64,000 nucleotides of DNA from Streptomyces cadmiisoli (lineage in GTDB: Bacteria; Actinomycetota; Actinomycetes; Streptomycetales; Streptomycetaceae), in contig NZ_CP030073.1 of NCBI RefSeq assembly GCF_003261055.1, forward strand, positions 3,162,001-3,226,000, in the 5' to 3' direction. The notes beneath the pieces are model-generated. The model was given only the letters and a program-made list of their open reading frames with translations. It ran no database searches and was not told where the DNA came from. This document shows positions 51,367 to 59,400 of this stretch, one piece after another. The number at the start of each line of letters is the position of its first letter. Position 1 is the first letter of the stretch. The position numbers and the translations under genes were made by a program.

Positions 51367-51750
51367 TCAAACGGCGTCAGGCCACTCCTCAGGGGGTGGG
51401 GGTGGTCCGGGATCGTCCTGCCGCTCCGCGCGCCGCGCGTTCTCCCCTCGCAAGCTCGTCAACCACGGCCACAGATCCGGCAGAGGTTGTGCCGGGCAGG
51501 CCAGGCGGTGTTCGACACGGCACCGCTGGGACTGGTCCGGCGGACACACTCCGTAGACCGTCACCCGCCCATCAGGCAGCTCGATCCACCGATGCTCCGC
51601 CGGCACCGTATGGGCCAGCGGATGCATGTCCGGCTCCAGCAACACCCAGTCCTGATCAAGCGTCGCCACGCGATCCTGCAGCAGCCCGCAGTATGGACAG
51701 CGAGGCTGCCCACCGCCCAGCCGCCGCGGCTTCTCATCCAAAACCCCCAT
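51367..51750 (-). CDS. DUF6083-like protein
   Basis: A 127-residue protein with a Cys/His pattern: CPYCGLLQ, then VLLEPDMHPLAHTVPAEHRW, CRVEHRLACP and PDLWPWL. I recognise this pattern as the Streptomyces DUF6083 family, found mainly in accessory regions. It probably binds zinc; function unknown. ATG 51750 was chosen as the first Met near the conserved region, but no good ribosome site is seen and upstream in-frame ATG 51840 cannot be excluded. It lies between the tRNA and the integrase, so it is island cargo. Confidence 0.65.
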   Translation of the reverse strand: MGVLDEKPRRLGGGQPRCPYCGLLQDRVATLDQDWVLLEPDMHPLAHTVPAEHRWIELPDGRVTVYGVCPPDQSQRCRVEHRLACPAQPLPDLWPWLTSLRGENARRAERQDDPGPPPPPEEWPDAV

Positions 51751-51898
51751 GCTGTGAGAGTCGTCGGCCCGCCGGTCCGGGCGTAGAGCGCGAACCAGAC
51801 GGAAACCCTGGGGCAACCGTGCGGCAGCGAGACGAAACATGACGCGGCAGGTGCAGCCAGCAACCAACGGCCGACGGCACATGGCCGAGATACGGCGA

Positions 51899-51926
51899 AG
51901 CCCCCAGCCCGTGAGGGTTGGGGGCT
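51899..51926 (-). terminator. Integrase terminator
   Basis: AGCCCCCAGCCC (51899-51910) and GGGTTGGGGGCT (51915-51926) form a 12-base stem with one mismatch around GTGA. It lies 19 bases past the integrase stop on the minus strand. Confidence 0.7.
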
Positions 51927-51944
51927 GACGGCCTACGTGCGTAA

Positions 51945-53318
51945 TCACTCGTATTCGCGCAACAACTCCTCGATCTTGCGGTTGGCGATCTCCTGGCGTC
52001 CGTCAATGCACTTGGCGTAGCGGCCCAGCAGTACCTCCACGCTGTTGCCCGCGCGTTCGGCGACCTCCGTCGGGTCCACCCCGGAGTTGAGCCAGGTCGA
52101 CAACGCCGAGTGCCGAAGGTCGTACGGGCGCGCCGCGAGCGGTGAGGCGACCACGGCCGGCGAAAGCGCCAGCGCACGAGCCTCCTGCCAGACGCGGTAG
52201 TACGTCGACGAGCCGACCACTCCCCCACGCTCGTTGGTGAACAGCCGCCCGTCCTTGGCGGTGCCGAACGTGTCGAGGTGCTGTCGGAGGATGGCGACGA
52301 GCTGGGGCGGGATCGGCACGAGCCGGACCTCTTCCGCGGGCCGGTTCTTGAGGCCCCGGTCGTCATGAGTTTCGCCGGAGTCCGTCCATTTCTTTCCGAC
52401 GCTGGGACGCGTTCGGTTCAGCAACACTGCCCCCCAGCCGACCTCGGATAACTTCAAATCCGCATCAGTAAGGCCGACTGCCTCTGCCGGACGCAAAGCG
52501 CCGTAGTACATGCAGGCGAACAGGCCCACAAGTCGGCGGCCACGCGCCCGGCCGTACCCACCAACATACGAGACTGCAGTCAGCAGAGAACGAGCCTGCT
52601 CGGGATTGGCGGCCACCCGAGGATCAACCTCTCCCGCCACCTTCGGCTTATTCCAGCGGATTGCCGTGATCGGGTCTTCTTTGAACTCCCCGAGGTCCAC
52701 TGCATAGTGCATTGCGTTGACGAGTGTCCGACGCTTACGCCGGACGGTCTCCGCGGCAGCAGCCGTCCCATCGAGTTTCAGCTTGAGCGAGTCCAGGAGT
52801 GCCCTGCCGATCGCAGCGTCACCGAGGTCCGAGAGCGGGCGCGACGCCTTGGCCACCCAGTGCAAGGTGTTCGCGATCTCAGTCGGCAATTCACGGTCAT
52901 CCGGTCCGGGGAGGAGAAAAGCCCAGTTGCGAAGCGCCTTCCTGATCAGCTCCTCAGACGGCTGCCCCGGACGATCGTCGAGGAGGGCCATCGTCACGGC
53001 AGTCAGGGCCTCATTGATCCCGTTGCGCGTGTTCGGCGCCGCGTGCGGCCACTTCATGGCGAGATACTTCAAAGCGAAGGCATACCAGGTCATCGAGGCC
53101 GCCTTTTCGACCATCGAATCAGGCAGCCCAGTCGTCGTATCGAACTCTTCACCGGCGTGGGCAGCTCGGAGCAACTTGGACCGGTAGTGGTCCGCCAGCC
53201 CTTTGGTGCGGAACTGTTCGGAGAACACGTTCCCGGCAACTGTCCATCGGACGTCATAGGACGACTTCTTGGTGTTCCTCTTCCGAACACCCCACACCTT
53301 CACGTCGAGAGACTTCAT
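51945..53318 (-). CDS. Tyrosine site-specific recombinase (integrase)
   Basis: A 457-residue integrase. An N-terminal arm-binding region (VKVWGVRKRNTKKSSYDVRW) is followed by a SAM-like core-binding domain (about 75-205) and a catalytic domain. Catalytic residues visible are Arg276 in GALRPAEAVGL, Arg402/His403 in RPYDLRHSALSTW (with Tyr replacing the first box-II His, common in actinobacterial integrases), and nucleophile Tyr434 in LLGRYAKCI. It probably inserted the island at tRNA-Arg. ATG 53318 overlaps the stop of the excisionase frame (ATGA), as in a normal xis-int pair. Its codon use is less GC-biased than the core genes. Confidence 0.93.
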   Translation of the reverse strand: MKSLDVKVWGVRKRNTKKSSYDVRWTVAGNVFSEQFRTKGLADHYRSKLLRAAHAGEEFDTTTGLPDSMVEKAASMTWYAFALKYLAMKWPHAAPNTRNGINEALTAVTMALLDDRPGQPSEELIRKALRNWAFLLPGPDDRELPTEIANTLHWVAKASRPLSDLGDAAIGRALLDSLKLKLDGTAAAAETVRRKRRTLVNAMHYAVDLGEFKEDPITAIRWNKPKVAGEVDPRVAANPEQARSLLTAVSYVGGYGRARGRRLVGLFACMYYGALRPAEAVGLTDADLKLSEVGWGAVLLNRTRPSVGKKWTDSGETHDDRGLKNRPAEEVRLVPIPPQLVAILRQHLDTFGTAKDGRLFTNERGGVVGSSTYYRVWQEARALALSPAVVASPLAARPYDLRHSALSTWLNSGVDPTEVAERAGNSVEVLLGRYAKCIDGRQEIANRKIEELLREYE

Positions 53319-53483
53319 GCCGCCGCCTCCAACTGCCTCAGCCAGGCGGTGAAGTCACTCCGCCACACCCGGAGCTCCCCATTGGGCAGCTTGAAGGCAG
53401 CTGGCCCCTGCCCGAGATCGCGCCACCGGTAGAACGTCCGGCGAGACACCGCCCAATTCGTCCAAGACCTGGCGAACAGTCAC
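53315..53483 (-). pseudogene. Excisionase (MerR/HTH_17-like) disrupted by a frameshift
   Basis: Two frames together spell a typical ~55-60-residue excisionase. From GTG 53483 one frame gives VTVRQVLDELGGVS. Continuing from about 53449 the next frame gives SRRTFYRWRDLGQGPAAF, then KLPNGELRVWRSDFTAWL, and ends in TGA 53317-53315, overlapping the integrase ATG. The first frame reads on as unrelated sequence and stops near 53355. A one-base indel near 53440-53450 is the simplest cause. Translation from GTG 53449 would give only ~44 residues, lacking the first helix. Function of the intact form is directing excision with the integrase. Confidence 0.7.
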
Positions 53484-53493
53484 CTGGAGGATC

Positions 53494-53513
53494 GTGGACT
53501 GCTCGTGGACTGG
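53494..53513 (+). repeat. GTGGAC-N5-GTGGAC element, right of integrase
   Basis: GTGGACTGCTCGTGGACTGG lies just upstream of the excisionase start. It matches the element at 51299-51318 at 17 of 20 bases, in the same orientation. It may be an arm-type integrase site or an operator for the xis-int promoter. Confidence 0.5.
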
Positions 53514-53608
53514 TACGCGGTACGCGACTGCTTGCCAGACGCTGGCCAGCGTCGATGCTGGGTGCCGCAAAGGCCTCCGGACACGTCTCCCAGGACTGCA
53601 AGTCCATC

Positions 53609-53629
53609 GTGCGATGCTCGGCATCGCAC
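53609..53629. promoter_or_regulatory. Short perfect palindrome upstream of xis-int
   Basis: GTGCGATGC (53609-53617) and GCATCGCAC (53621-53629) form a 9-bp perfect inverted repeat around TCG. Its position, ~125 bases upstream of the xis start, suits a repressor operator or a transcript hairpin. No regulator gene for it is seen in the window. Confidence 0.4.
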
Positions 53630-53665
53630 ACCTGCACAAACTAGCCCTCCCGGGATACCCCAGAG

Positions 53666-53693
53666 CCAGTCCGAGGCGGTCGCCTCGGACTGG
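53666..53693 (-). terminator. Terminator of the dpd-like operon
   Basis: CCAGTCCGAGGC (53666-53677) and GCCTCGGACTGG (53682-53693) form a 12-bp perfect stem with loop GGTC, 50 bases past the stop of the last operon gene on the minus strand. Confidence 0.7.
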
Positions 53694-53742
53694 ACTTCTC
53701 AAACTTTGCGAGAGAAGCGTTAGCCCACTGCGTTGCGAACCG

Positions 53743-55962
53743 TTACCCTTCCGCCAGTTCACGCAAAATCGCCGATGAGCCACGCGAGTTGACGAGTACT
53801 ACCGGTCGTGCCCCACGCTTGGCGGCGATGAAGTCAGTGGCGGCATGCTTTGCCGATGCGGTCACCACGACAAAGACGTCAGCGTTGGCTGCCTGTGCGG
53901 CGAGCTTACTACTGCCATCGTGTTCGGCACTCGTCTCGATGTCGATCTTGGGTACCAGGATGCGCAGTATCTGTGCAGCCCGGGTGGTGGCGGACTCGGT
54001 GAGGGAGTACAGCACAACCTTTGAGTCTTGCAGGTAGCGGTATGGCGCTCCGGGGTCGGCGTCCTGTACTTGGTCGGCGAGCAAGTCTTCCGGGACACCG
54101 GCTCCCAGTTCGCTGGCTATGAGCTTGATGGCTTCAAGGTCGGTTGGGTTCAGTGCTGACTTGAACGGCCTGACCGTGTTGGTGATTTTGTAGAACAGTT
54201 CAATGGTGGCGGGGCTCGTTGCTGCTGCCGATGTAGCTGTCGCCGCCTGCAGTATGTCGATCGCCCACGTCGTGGTCACAGCAGAGACGTTCGCGGAGAC
54301 GATCAACTCGGTCCACTCGAGCGCCGACGCGAACACCGCGGAGGCAGGGTTGGCAGACAGTAGATAGTCCAGCAGGGCTTGGGTCTGCACCCGGACGCCG
54401 GCCGAGTTCTTACCGCTGAGTGCGAGACCGGCAAGGATGCGTTCACTGAGTTCGGCCGCTCCGTCTTCAGCAAAGATGTCGCGGTGCGCTGCCATGAACT
54501 GGCCTCCGAGTTCACCGAGTTTGCCCAGTGTCCCGTCAGACGCGTCGTGAAGCCACGCGGTCAGCGCACTGCTGCTCAGCGGTGTCCAGCCGTCGGTGAT
54601 TTCGGGGCCGGTCGCCAGCGTTGCGCTGCCATGGTCTCCGTCCAGTGCATCCAGCCAGGTGCGCCAATCCAAGCGGGGCCCGGCCTGGGTGAACTGCTCC
54701 AACCAGGCGAGATCATCGCGCAGGCGTGCGCTCGCTCCGTCGATCAAGCCTTGGAGGTGATGCGTGGAGATGTACTCAAGTGCCAATGCTGCTTGCTGTG
54801 GTGACTGCAGGTCCCGTGCACAGGTCAGGAGCAGGTATGCCGCGTGCAGGCTCGGTTCGAGCGTCAGCACGAGTTTGATGGCTGCCTGAAGTTCGCCCCG
54901 GGCCATCAGCCCGGTCGCGCGCTCCAGGGGCGATTCGCTCGAGGAGTCGAGCTGATCCTCAGGGGCGGACGGCTCGGACGGGGCGGAGTGCTGAGGACTT
55001 TGTTCTCGGCGCAGGTACAGCACATTGCGCAGGTGGGCGGGCAGACCGGGTTCGATCGTGCCGGCTTCGTCGAGGAGTCGGTTGAGTGTGTCGTCTCCGG
55101 TGTCGTTTTCGACCTCGATGAGGAATTCCACGACAGCCTGCGCCCGACTCGTCCTCGGTGTGCCCGAGAACAGTGGCCGGAACGCTGCAGGGAGCGCGGT
55201 AACGGCACCGAGTAGTTCTTCCTCATTGCCTGCTGCGTCGTACGGGGCGAACCATGTGGCGTAGGCCGCCTGCTGGATCACTTGAGTGACGCTCAGGGGG
55301 CGGCGCATGGCGAGGACGTGGTCGAGGTCCCGGTCCGCGAGGACGGCCTTCCAGTCTTCGAGCCCTGCGAAGAGTCGTAGTCGCAGGAAGGCTAGGTTCG
55401 CCTGGTCGAGATCGGCGGTCGCCTCAAGTTCGCGCAGGCAGGCCAAGGCCACGGCACGGTCGCGGGCAGCAATGGCGTGTCCGAGGTCGTCGAGGACCTC
55501 GACAGTCGTACGGGGAGCGTCGAACTCCGAGGGCGGTCGGCCGTTGAGGAGTTTAGTGAGCACCAGCAGGGCGTCGCGTACCCGGCTTCGCGCGTGTTTC
55601 CACTCCTCCGAGTCCGCTGTCCGGCGGGGCAGTACTTCAAAGCGCAGGGGTTTGACGGATGCGTTTGCCAGTACGGCGTCGAATGGATCAGTCGGGTTGA
55701 GGGCACCGCGTTGGTGGGGCAGGTCGCTGAAGGTGGGGCCGATCCAACTGTCGAGGATGGCGAGTGTCTCGCGCTGCTGGCGGGGGGTGGGTGCGAAGCC
55801 ATACCACCACAGACGCCCTTGAGAACTTCGCGGCAGGAATCCGATCTGGCGCTGCTGGATGCCTGCCATGAAATTATCGAGTATGAGTTGAAAGTCCGGT
55901 CCTACCCGTGTGGGCGTGATGTCGTTGCCTGAACCGAAGAATTCCTTGAAATCTACGCTCAT
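53743..55962 (-). CDS. DpdD-like defence protein
   Basis: A 739-residue soluble protein beginning MSVDFKEFFGSGNDITPTRVG. No classic enzymatic motif is visible. The central part is helical and repeat-like (many Leu/Ala helices, about residues 220-600). The C-terminal ~100 residues look like an alpha/beta domain, with VVLYSLTESATTRAAQILR, ADVFVVVTASAKHAATDFI and a final GSSAILREL. From memory, the FFGxGND start and KHAATDFI end match DpdD of the 7-deazaguanine DNA (Dpd) restriction system. ATG 55962 overlaps the dpdK-like stop (ATGA); the frame upstream to 56370 is only overlap. It is the last gene of the operon. DpdD's mechanism is unknown. Confidence 0.65.
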   Translation of the reverse strand: MSVDFKEFFGSGNDITPTRVGPDFQLILDNFMAGIQQRQIGFLPRSSQGRLWWYGFAPTPRQQRETLAILDSWIGPTFSDLPHQRGALNPTDPFDAVLANASVKPLRFEVLPRRTADSEEWKHARSRVRDALLVLTKLLNGRPPSEFDAPRTTVEVLDDLGHAIAARDRAVALACLRELEATADLDQANLAFLRLRLFAGLEDWKAVLADRDLDHVLAMRRPLSVTQVIQQAAYATWFAPYDAAGNEEELLGAVTALPAAFRPLFSGTPRTSRAQAVVEFLIEVENDTGDDTLNRLLDEAGTIEPGLPAHLRNVLYLRREQSPQHSAPSEPSAPEDQLDSSSESPLERATGLMARGELQAAIKLVLTLEPSLHAAYLLLTCARDLQSPQQAALALEYISTHHLQGLIDGASARLRDDLAWLEQFTQAGPRLDWRTWLDALDGDHGSATLATGPEITDGWTPLSSSALTAWLHDASDGTLGKLGELGGQFMAAHRDIFAEDGAAELSERILAGLALSGKNSAGVRVQTQALLDYLLSANPASAVFASALEWTELIVSANVSAVTTTWAIDILQAATATSAAATSPATIELFYKITNTVRPFKSALNPTDLEAIKLIASELGAGVPEDLLADQVQDADPGAPYRYLQDSKVVLYSLTESATTRAAQILRILVPKIDIETSAEHDGSSKLAAQAANADVFVVVTASAKHAATDFIAAKRGARPVVLVNSRGSSAILRELAEG

Positions 55963-56471
55963 GGCAACTGGTACCTGTTCTGGTATTCGACCCAAGCGCG
56001 GGCGATCTGGTCGGGGTCGGATACGACGGTGACGCCTTCCTGGTTCACTCTCTGGCCGAAGAACGTGAAGTTCATCGAACCGTGCACGTGGAATCTGTCG
56101 CTCACCATGCCCTTGTCGTGCAGGGTGTTCCGGATGAGCAGGGACGGCCGTGGCCCCACCGGGGCGAGGTCGGTGAGGCGTTGTCCTGTGACGGCGTTGC
56201 GCGACTCGTCCCGCATGATCACTCGGACATCCGAGCCACGGCGCGCGAGATCGATGAGTACCTCCGTCAGCCGGATGGGTCGGGCTGGCAAGGCGGGGAG
56301 CACGCTCTTGAACTGTCCGGATGCATTGTCGATGACGACAATGTCGGAGATCCACGGGGACAGTACCCACAGGCGACTTGACGGGGCCAGCAGTTCAGAC
56401 ACCAGGAGGTTCTGCAGCAGATCGGTGAGTTGTCGGGTCTCGCCGGCCCCGACGGTGGTGATCCTTCTCAT
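55959..56471 (-). CDS. DpdK-like phospholipase D-fold nuclease (single HKD)
   Basis: A 170-residue protein with one complete HKD motif: His118, Lys120, Asp125 in LHDKGMVSDRF, and GSMN (131-134) after it. One motif per chain implies an active dimer, as in Nuc and BfiI nucleases. Other fold segments are RLWVLSPWISDI and SDVRVIMRDE. In Dpd systems DpdK is the small PLD-like protein, and in DISARM the PLD protein (DrmC) is larger. ATG 56471 overlaps the helicase stop (ATGA). It probably cuts or processes DNA presented by the helicase; activity not shown. Confidence 0.75.
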   Translation of the reverse strand: MRRITTVGAGETRQLTDLLQNLLVSELLAPSSRLWVLSPWISDIVVIDNASGQFKSVLPALPARPIRLTEVLIDLARRGSDVRVIMRDESRNAVTGQRLTDLAPVGPRPSLLIRNTLHDKGMVSDRFHVHGSMNFTFFGQRVNQEGVTVVSDPDQIARAWVEYQNRYQLP

Positions 56472-59400
56472 GCGGACACCTCGGCAAGTTCGAGGGTGGC
56501 CACGACGCTGCCCTCAGAGCGGTGGTCGATCTCAACGACTCGTGGAAACACCTGGAGGAAGTCCGTTTCGATGGGACGGATCGACAGATCCACCAGCATG
56601 TCCGCCAGGGCGGATACGTCCTCGGGAGGTGCTATGAGCTGGGCGGATCCCTGTTGAGCCAGGCGTGTGCGCACCAGGGTGTCCGCGTCGAGATCTGTCA
56701 CGCTGATGAGGTCGTCTATGGACGTGAACAGTCCCCGGATGAGATCGGGTGCGGCTGGCGGATTGTCGAAGTAGGGGTTCCACGACTGCAGTGCTCCGGC
56801 ACGTATGGCCCATCCGCGTGGCCAGAGTGCGCTTTGGATGGCGTCGATACGCTGGCGGTCTGAGGAGTTCGCGGACAGGTTCAGTCCGGCGTCCAGGTCG
56901 TGCCGCTGGCGCATCAGGTAAGCCCAGGTACGCGGCGAGATTTCAAGGCCCAGGCGTTGCTCTTGGATCTCCCACTCGCCGATGAGGGTACATAGTGCCT
57001 GGTCCGTCTGTGCGGTCGATCCTGGCCGGAGCAGGCGGTTCGCCAGGCTCGAGACGACGGACTGCTCCGCGCCGTGGATGCCTGAGGCGCGCAACTGCGC
57101 CCGTATGCGGTCAAGGTTTTTCACCCGGTCCGCCTGTGTCGCCGAGCCTCGGTATTCAGCAACGAGGTCGAGCCAGTCGCTGCGCTCGGTGGTGTAGCGC
57201 ACGATCCGCCGCATGTGCGCGTCGACCAGTTCAGTGGTGGAGGGCTGGACGGCTCTCATTATCAGCCGCAAGAACCGCCGCGGGTCGGGGCGTACGCGCG
57301 TCGCCAGCGCTTCGATGAAGCCGCCGCCGCCGATAGAGGCTTCGGTGAGCCAGACCTGGCCGTGGCGCCATGTGCCGTCGGGGGCGTAGCCGGGTTCTAT
57401 GTCGACGATGATGCCTTCGGGGTCGTGCTCGGGGCAGATCTCCCGGGCAGCCCACAGGGCCGCCTGTCCCAGGGTGGCAAGAACACGCTGACGCAGCCAG
57501 GCTTGGAATTGTGCGGGGTCAGGGTCCCAGACCTGGTCCGTCAGATGGTCCAGGCGGGCAATGATGCCCTTGTCGGCAAGGAGTTGACGCAGCCGCTCAC
57601 CGACCCGGCCGAGTGTGGCGCTTTCGCTCTCTTCGACGTCAGAACTGCGGAACATCGCCTTCAGGGTGTCCGTCAACCGGTCGGCGAAGGTTTCCCGCAC
57701 CATCTGGTAGGCGTGGGGAAGCGACGTGCCGTCACTCACGGCGGACATCAGCAGCATGCATTCGATGGTCTGGTGCAGCCATTCCAGTTGGAACTTGTTC
57801 ATCTGTTCCAGCAGTTCGGGGTCGTTCGTCAGAACATGCTGGAACCAGGCGCTGCGCAGGGCCGGGTCGAGGTCGCCCGGTGGAGCGATCACGTCCGGCA
57901 CCGTGGTGGTCAGGCGCAGGCCGTCGACGTCGTAGGTGGCTCCGAGACCGACCCGCTCGTCATCGAGCGAGAACTGTGCTTTGACCCGGGCTTCGCCGCC
58001 GCGGGCGAAGACCAAACTGGCCTCGCTCTGGATGGCAAGACGGCGGACCTCGACGTGGGCGTTTTGAGCGTGCAGGAAGAAGCGTGCTTCGTCGATGAGG
58101 CTGCCGATGGGATCCGACAGGGGAAGGCGGGCGACCAGGCCGAGGCCCCTCTCCAGGAACTGGGATCGCCAGACCAGGGACGCGTTGGAAGCATCCTTGA
58201 GTTCTGGCGGTGCGAGTTGGAGGTCCACCCTGTCGGGGCGGACGATGGGGATGGGGGTAGGGACACCGCCGACTTCGACGGTGGCGGTTTCCTCCCGATG
58301 GTGCGCCTGCAGGGCAGGGGCGAGATCCATGACGGTCTCGCGCTGGCCGTAGGGCACAGGGATCCAGTGCCGGTGCTCGAGGTTGCGGGTGGCAAAGCGC
58401 CGTGACACTCGTCCTGGCGCGTACTCGCGCAGCATCTGCGCCAGGCCCATCGCCTGCAGTTCAGGTTCCTTCTCCCACGACTGCTGCGGGGGTATGACTA
58501 CGTACCCTTCGGGAAGTGCGAGTTCGCTGAAGAGGTTCTCGGGGAAGAAGTCGGGCAGCGGATTCTTGCCCATCAAATCCTTGCCCTTGACGTACGTGTG
58601 GTCCTCCGCGACAGCCCACTCGCTGTCCAGCCGTCGGGCCAGCGTGGGTACGGCCGCCAGGATCAGCGGGCGAGGGGGATGCCACAGAATCTCGGCGGCC
58701 AACTCCTCGGAGACCTGAAGTGCGCCTTCGATCCACAGACGGAGGCTGCGCTGGCGGCCGGGATCGCGCAGTAGATGGCGCAGAATGGTGACGGCTGTCT
58801 GCTGGACCTTGCGGTTGTCCGGGTACTTCGGATCGGCGAGACCCTTCAAATCACGCCACAGCTTTGCGTACCGGTAATCGGACTGCAGTTGTGCTGCCAG
58901 CCAGTCAAGCATCGCCAGGGTAGCTTGGATGCGCAGGACTGCCCGGTTCCGGATGGGAAGTACCAGTTCGGGCAGGACGGGATCGAACAGTGCATCCCAG
59001 GCCTCGTAGGTGGCACGGTCGCGTCCGTAGTCGGAGAGCACCACCACGGTGTACGGGCGCATGCGGCGGCTTCGCCCGGCACGGCCCTTGCGCTGCAGGA
59101 ATGCGGCGACACCGCGGGGCGCCTTGTGCTGCAGCACGGCGCCAACGTCCGGATCGTCGAAGCCGACCTCAAGCGAGGCAGTTGCGACGACGAGTTGGGA
59201 GGCGGTGTCGACTCCCGCGTCTTGCGAGGTGGTCCGGCTCACGTTGAGGCCCGGGCGGTCGAGTTTGTGGCCCAGTTTCACCGGCAGGTCCCAGACCTGG
59301 CCGGCGCGCCGCTGGTCGGTGAGGTTGTCTTGCCCGGGACGTCGCAGGGATGCCAAGGGGTCTTTGAACTGCTGGGTACGCGGGGCGCGGTAGCGCTGGC

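Noticed and set aside
53315..53483. Programmed frameshift in the excisionase gene
   Set aside because: No slippery heptamer or stop-adjacent shift site is seen around 53440-53460, so a mutation or sequencing error is more likely. Only an experiment could rule programmed shifting out.
53338..53637. 99-residue minus-strand frame overlapping the excisionase
   Set aside because: It is in the third frame, with no homologous look. The two excisionase frames explain the DNA better.
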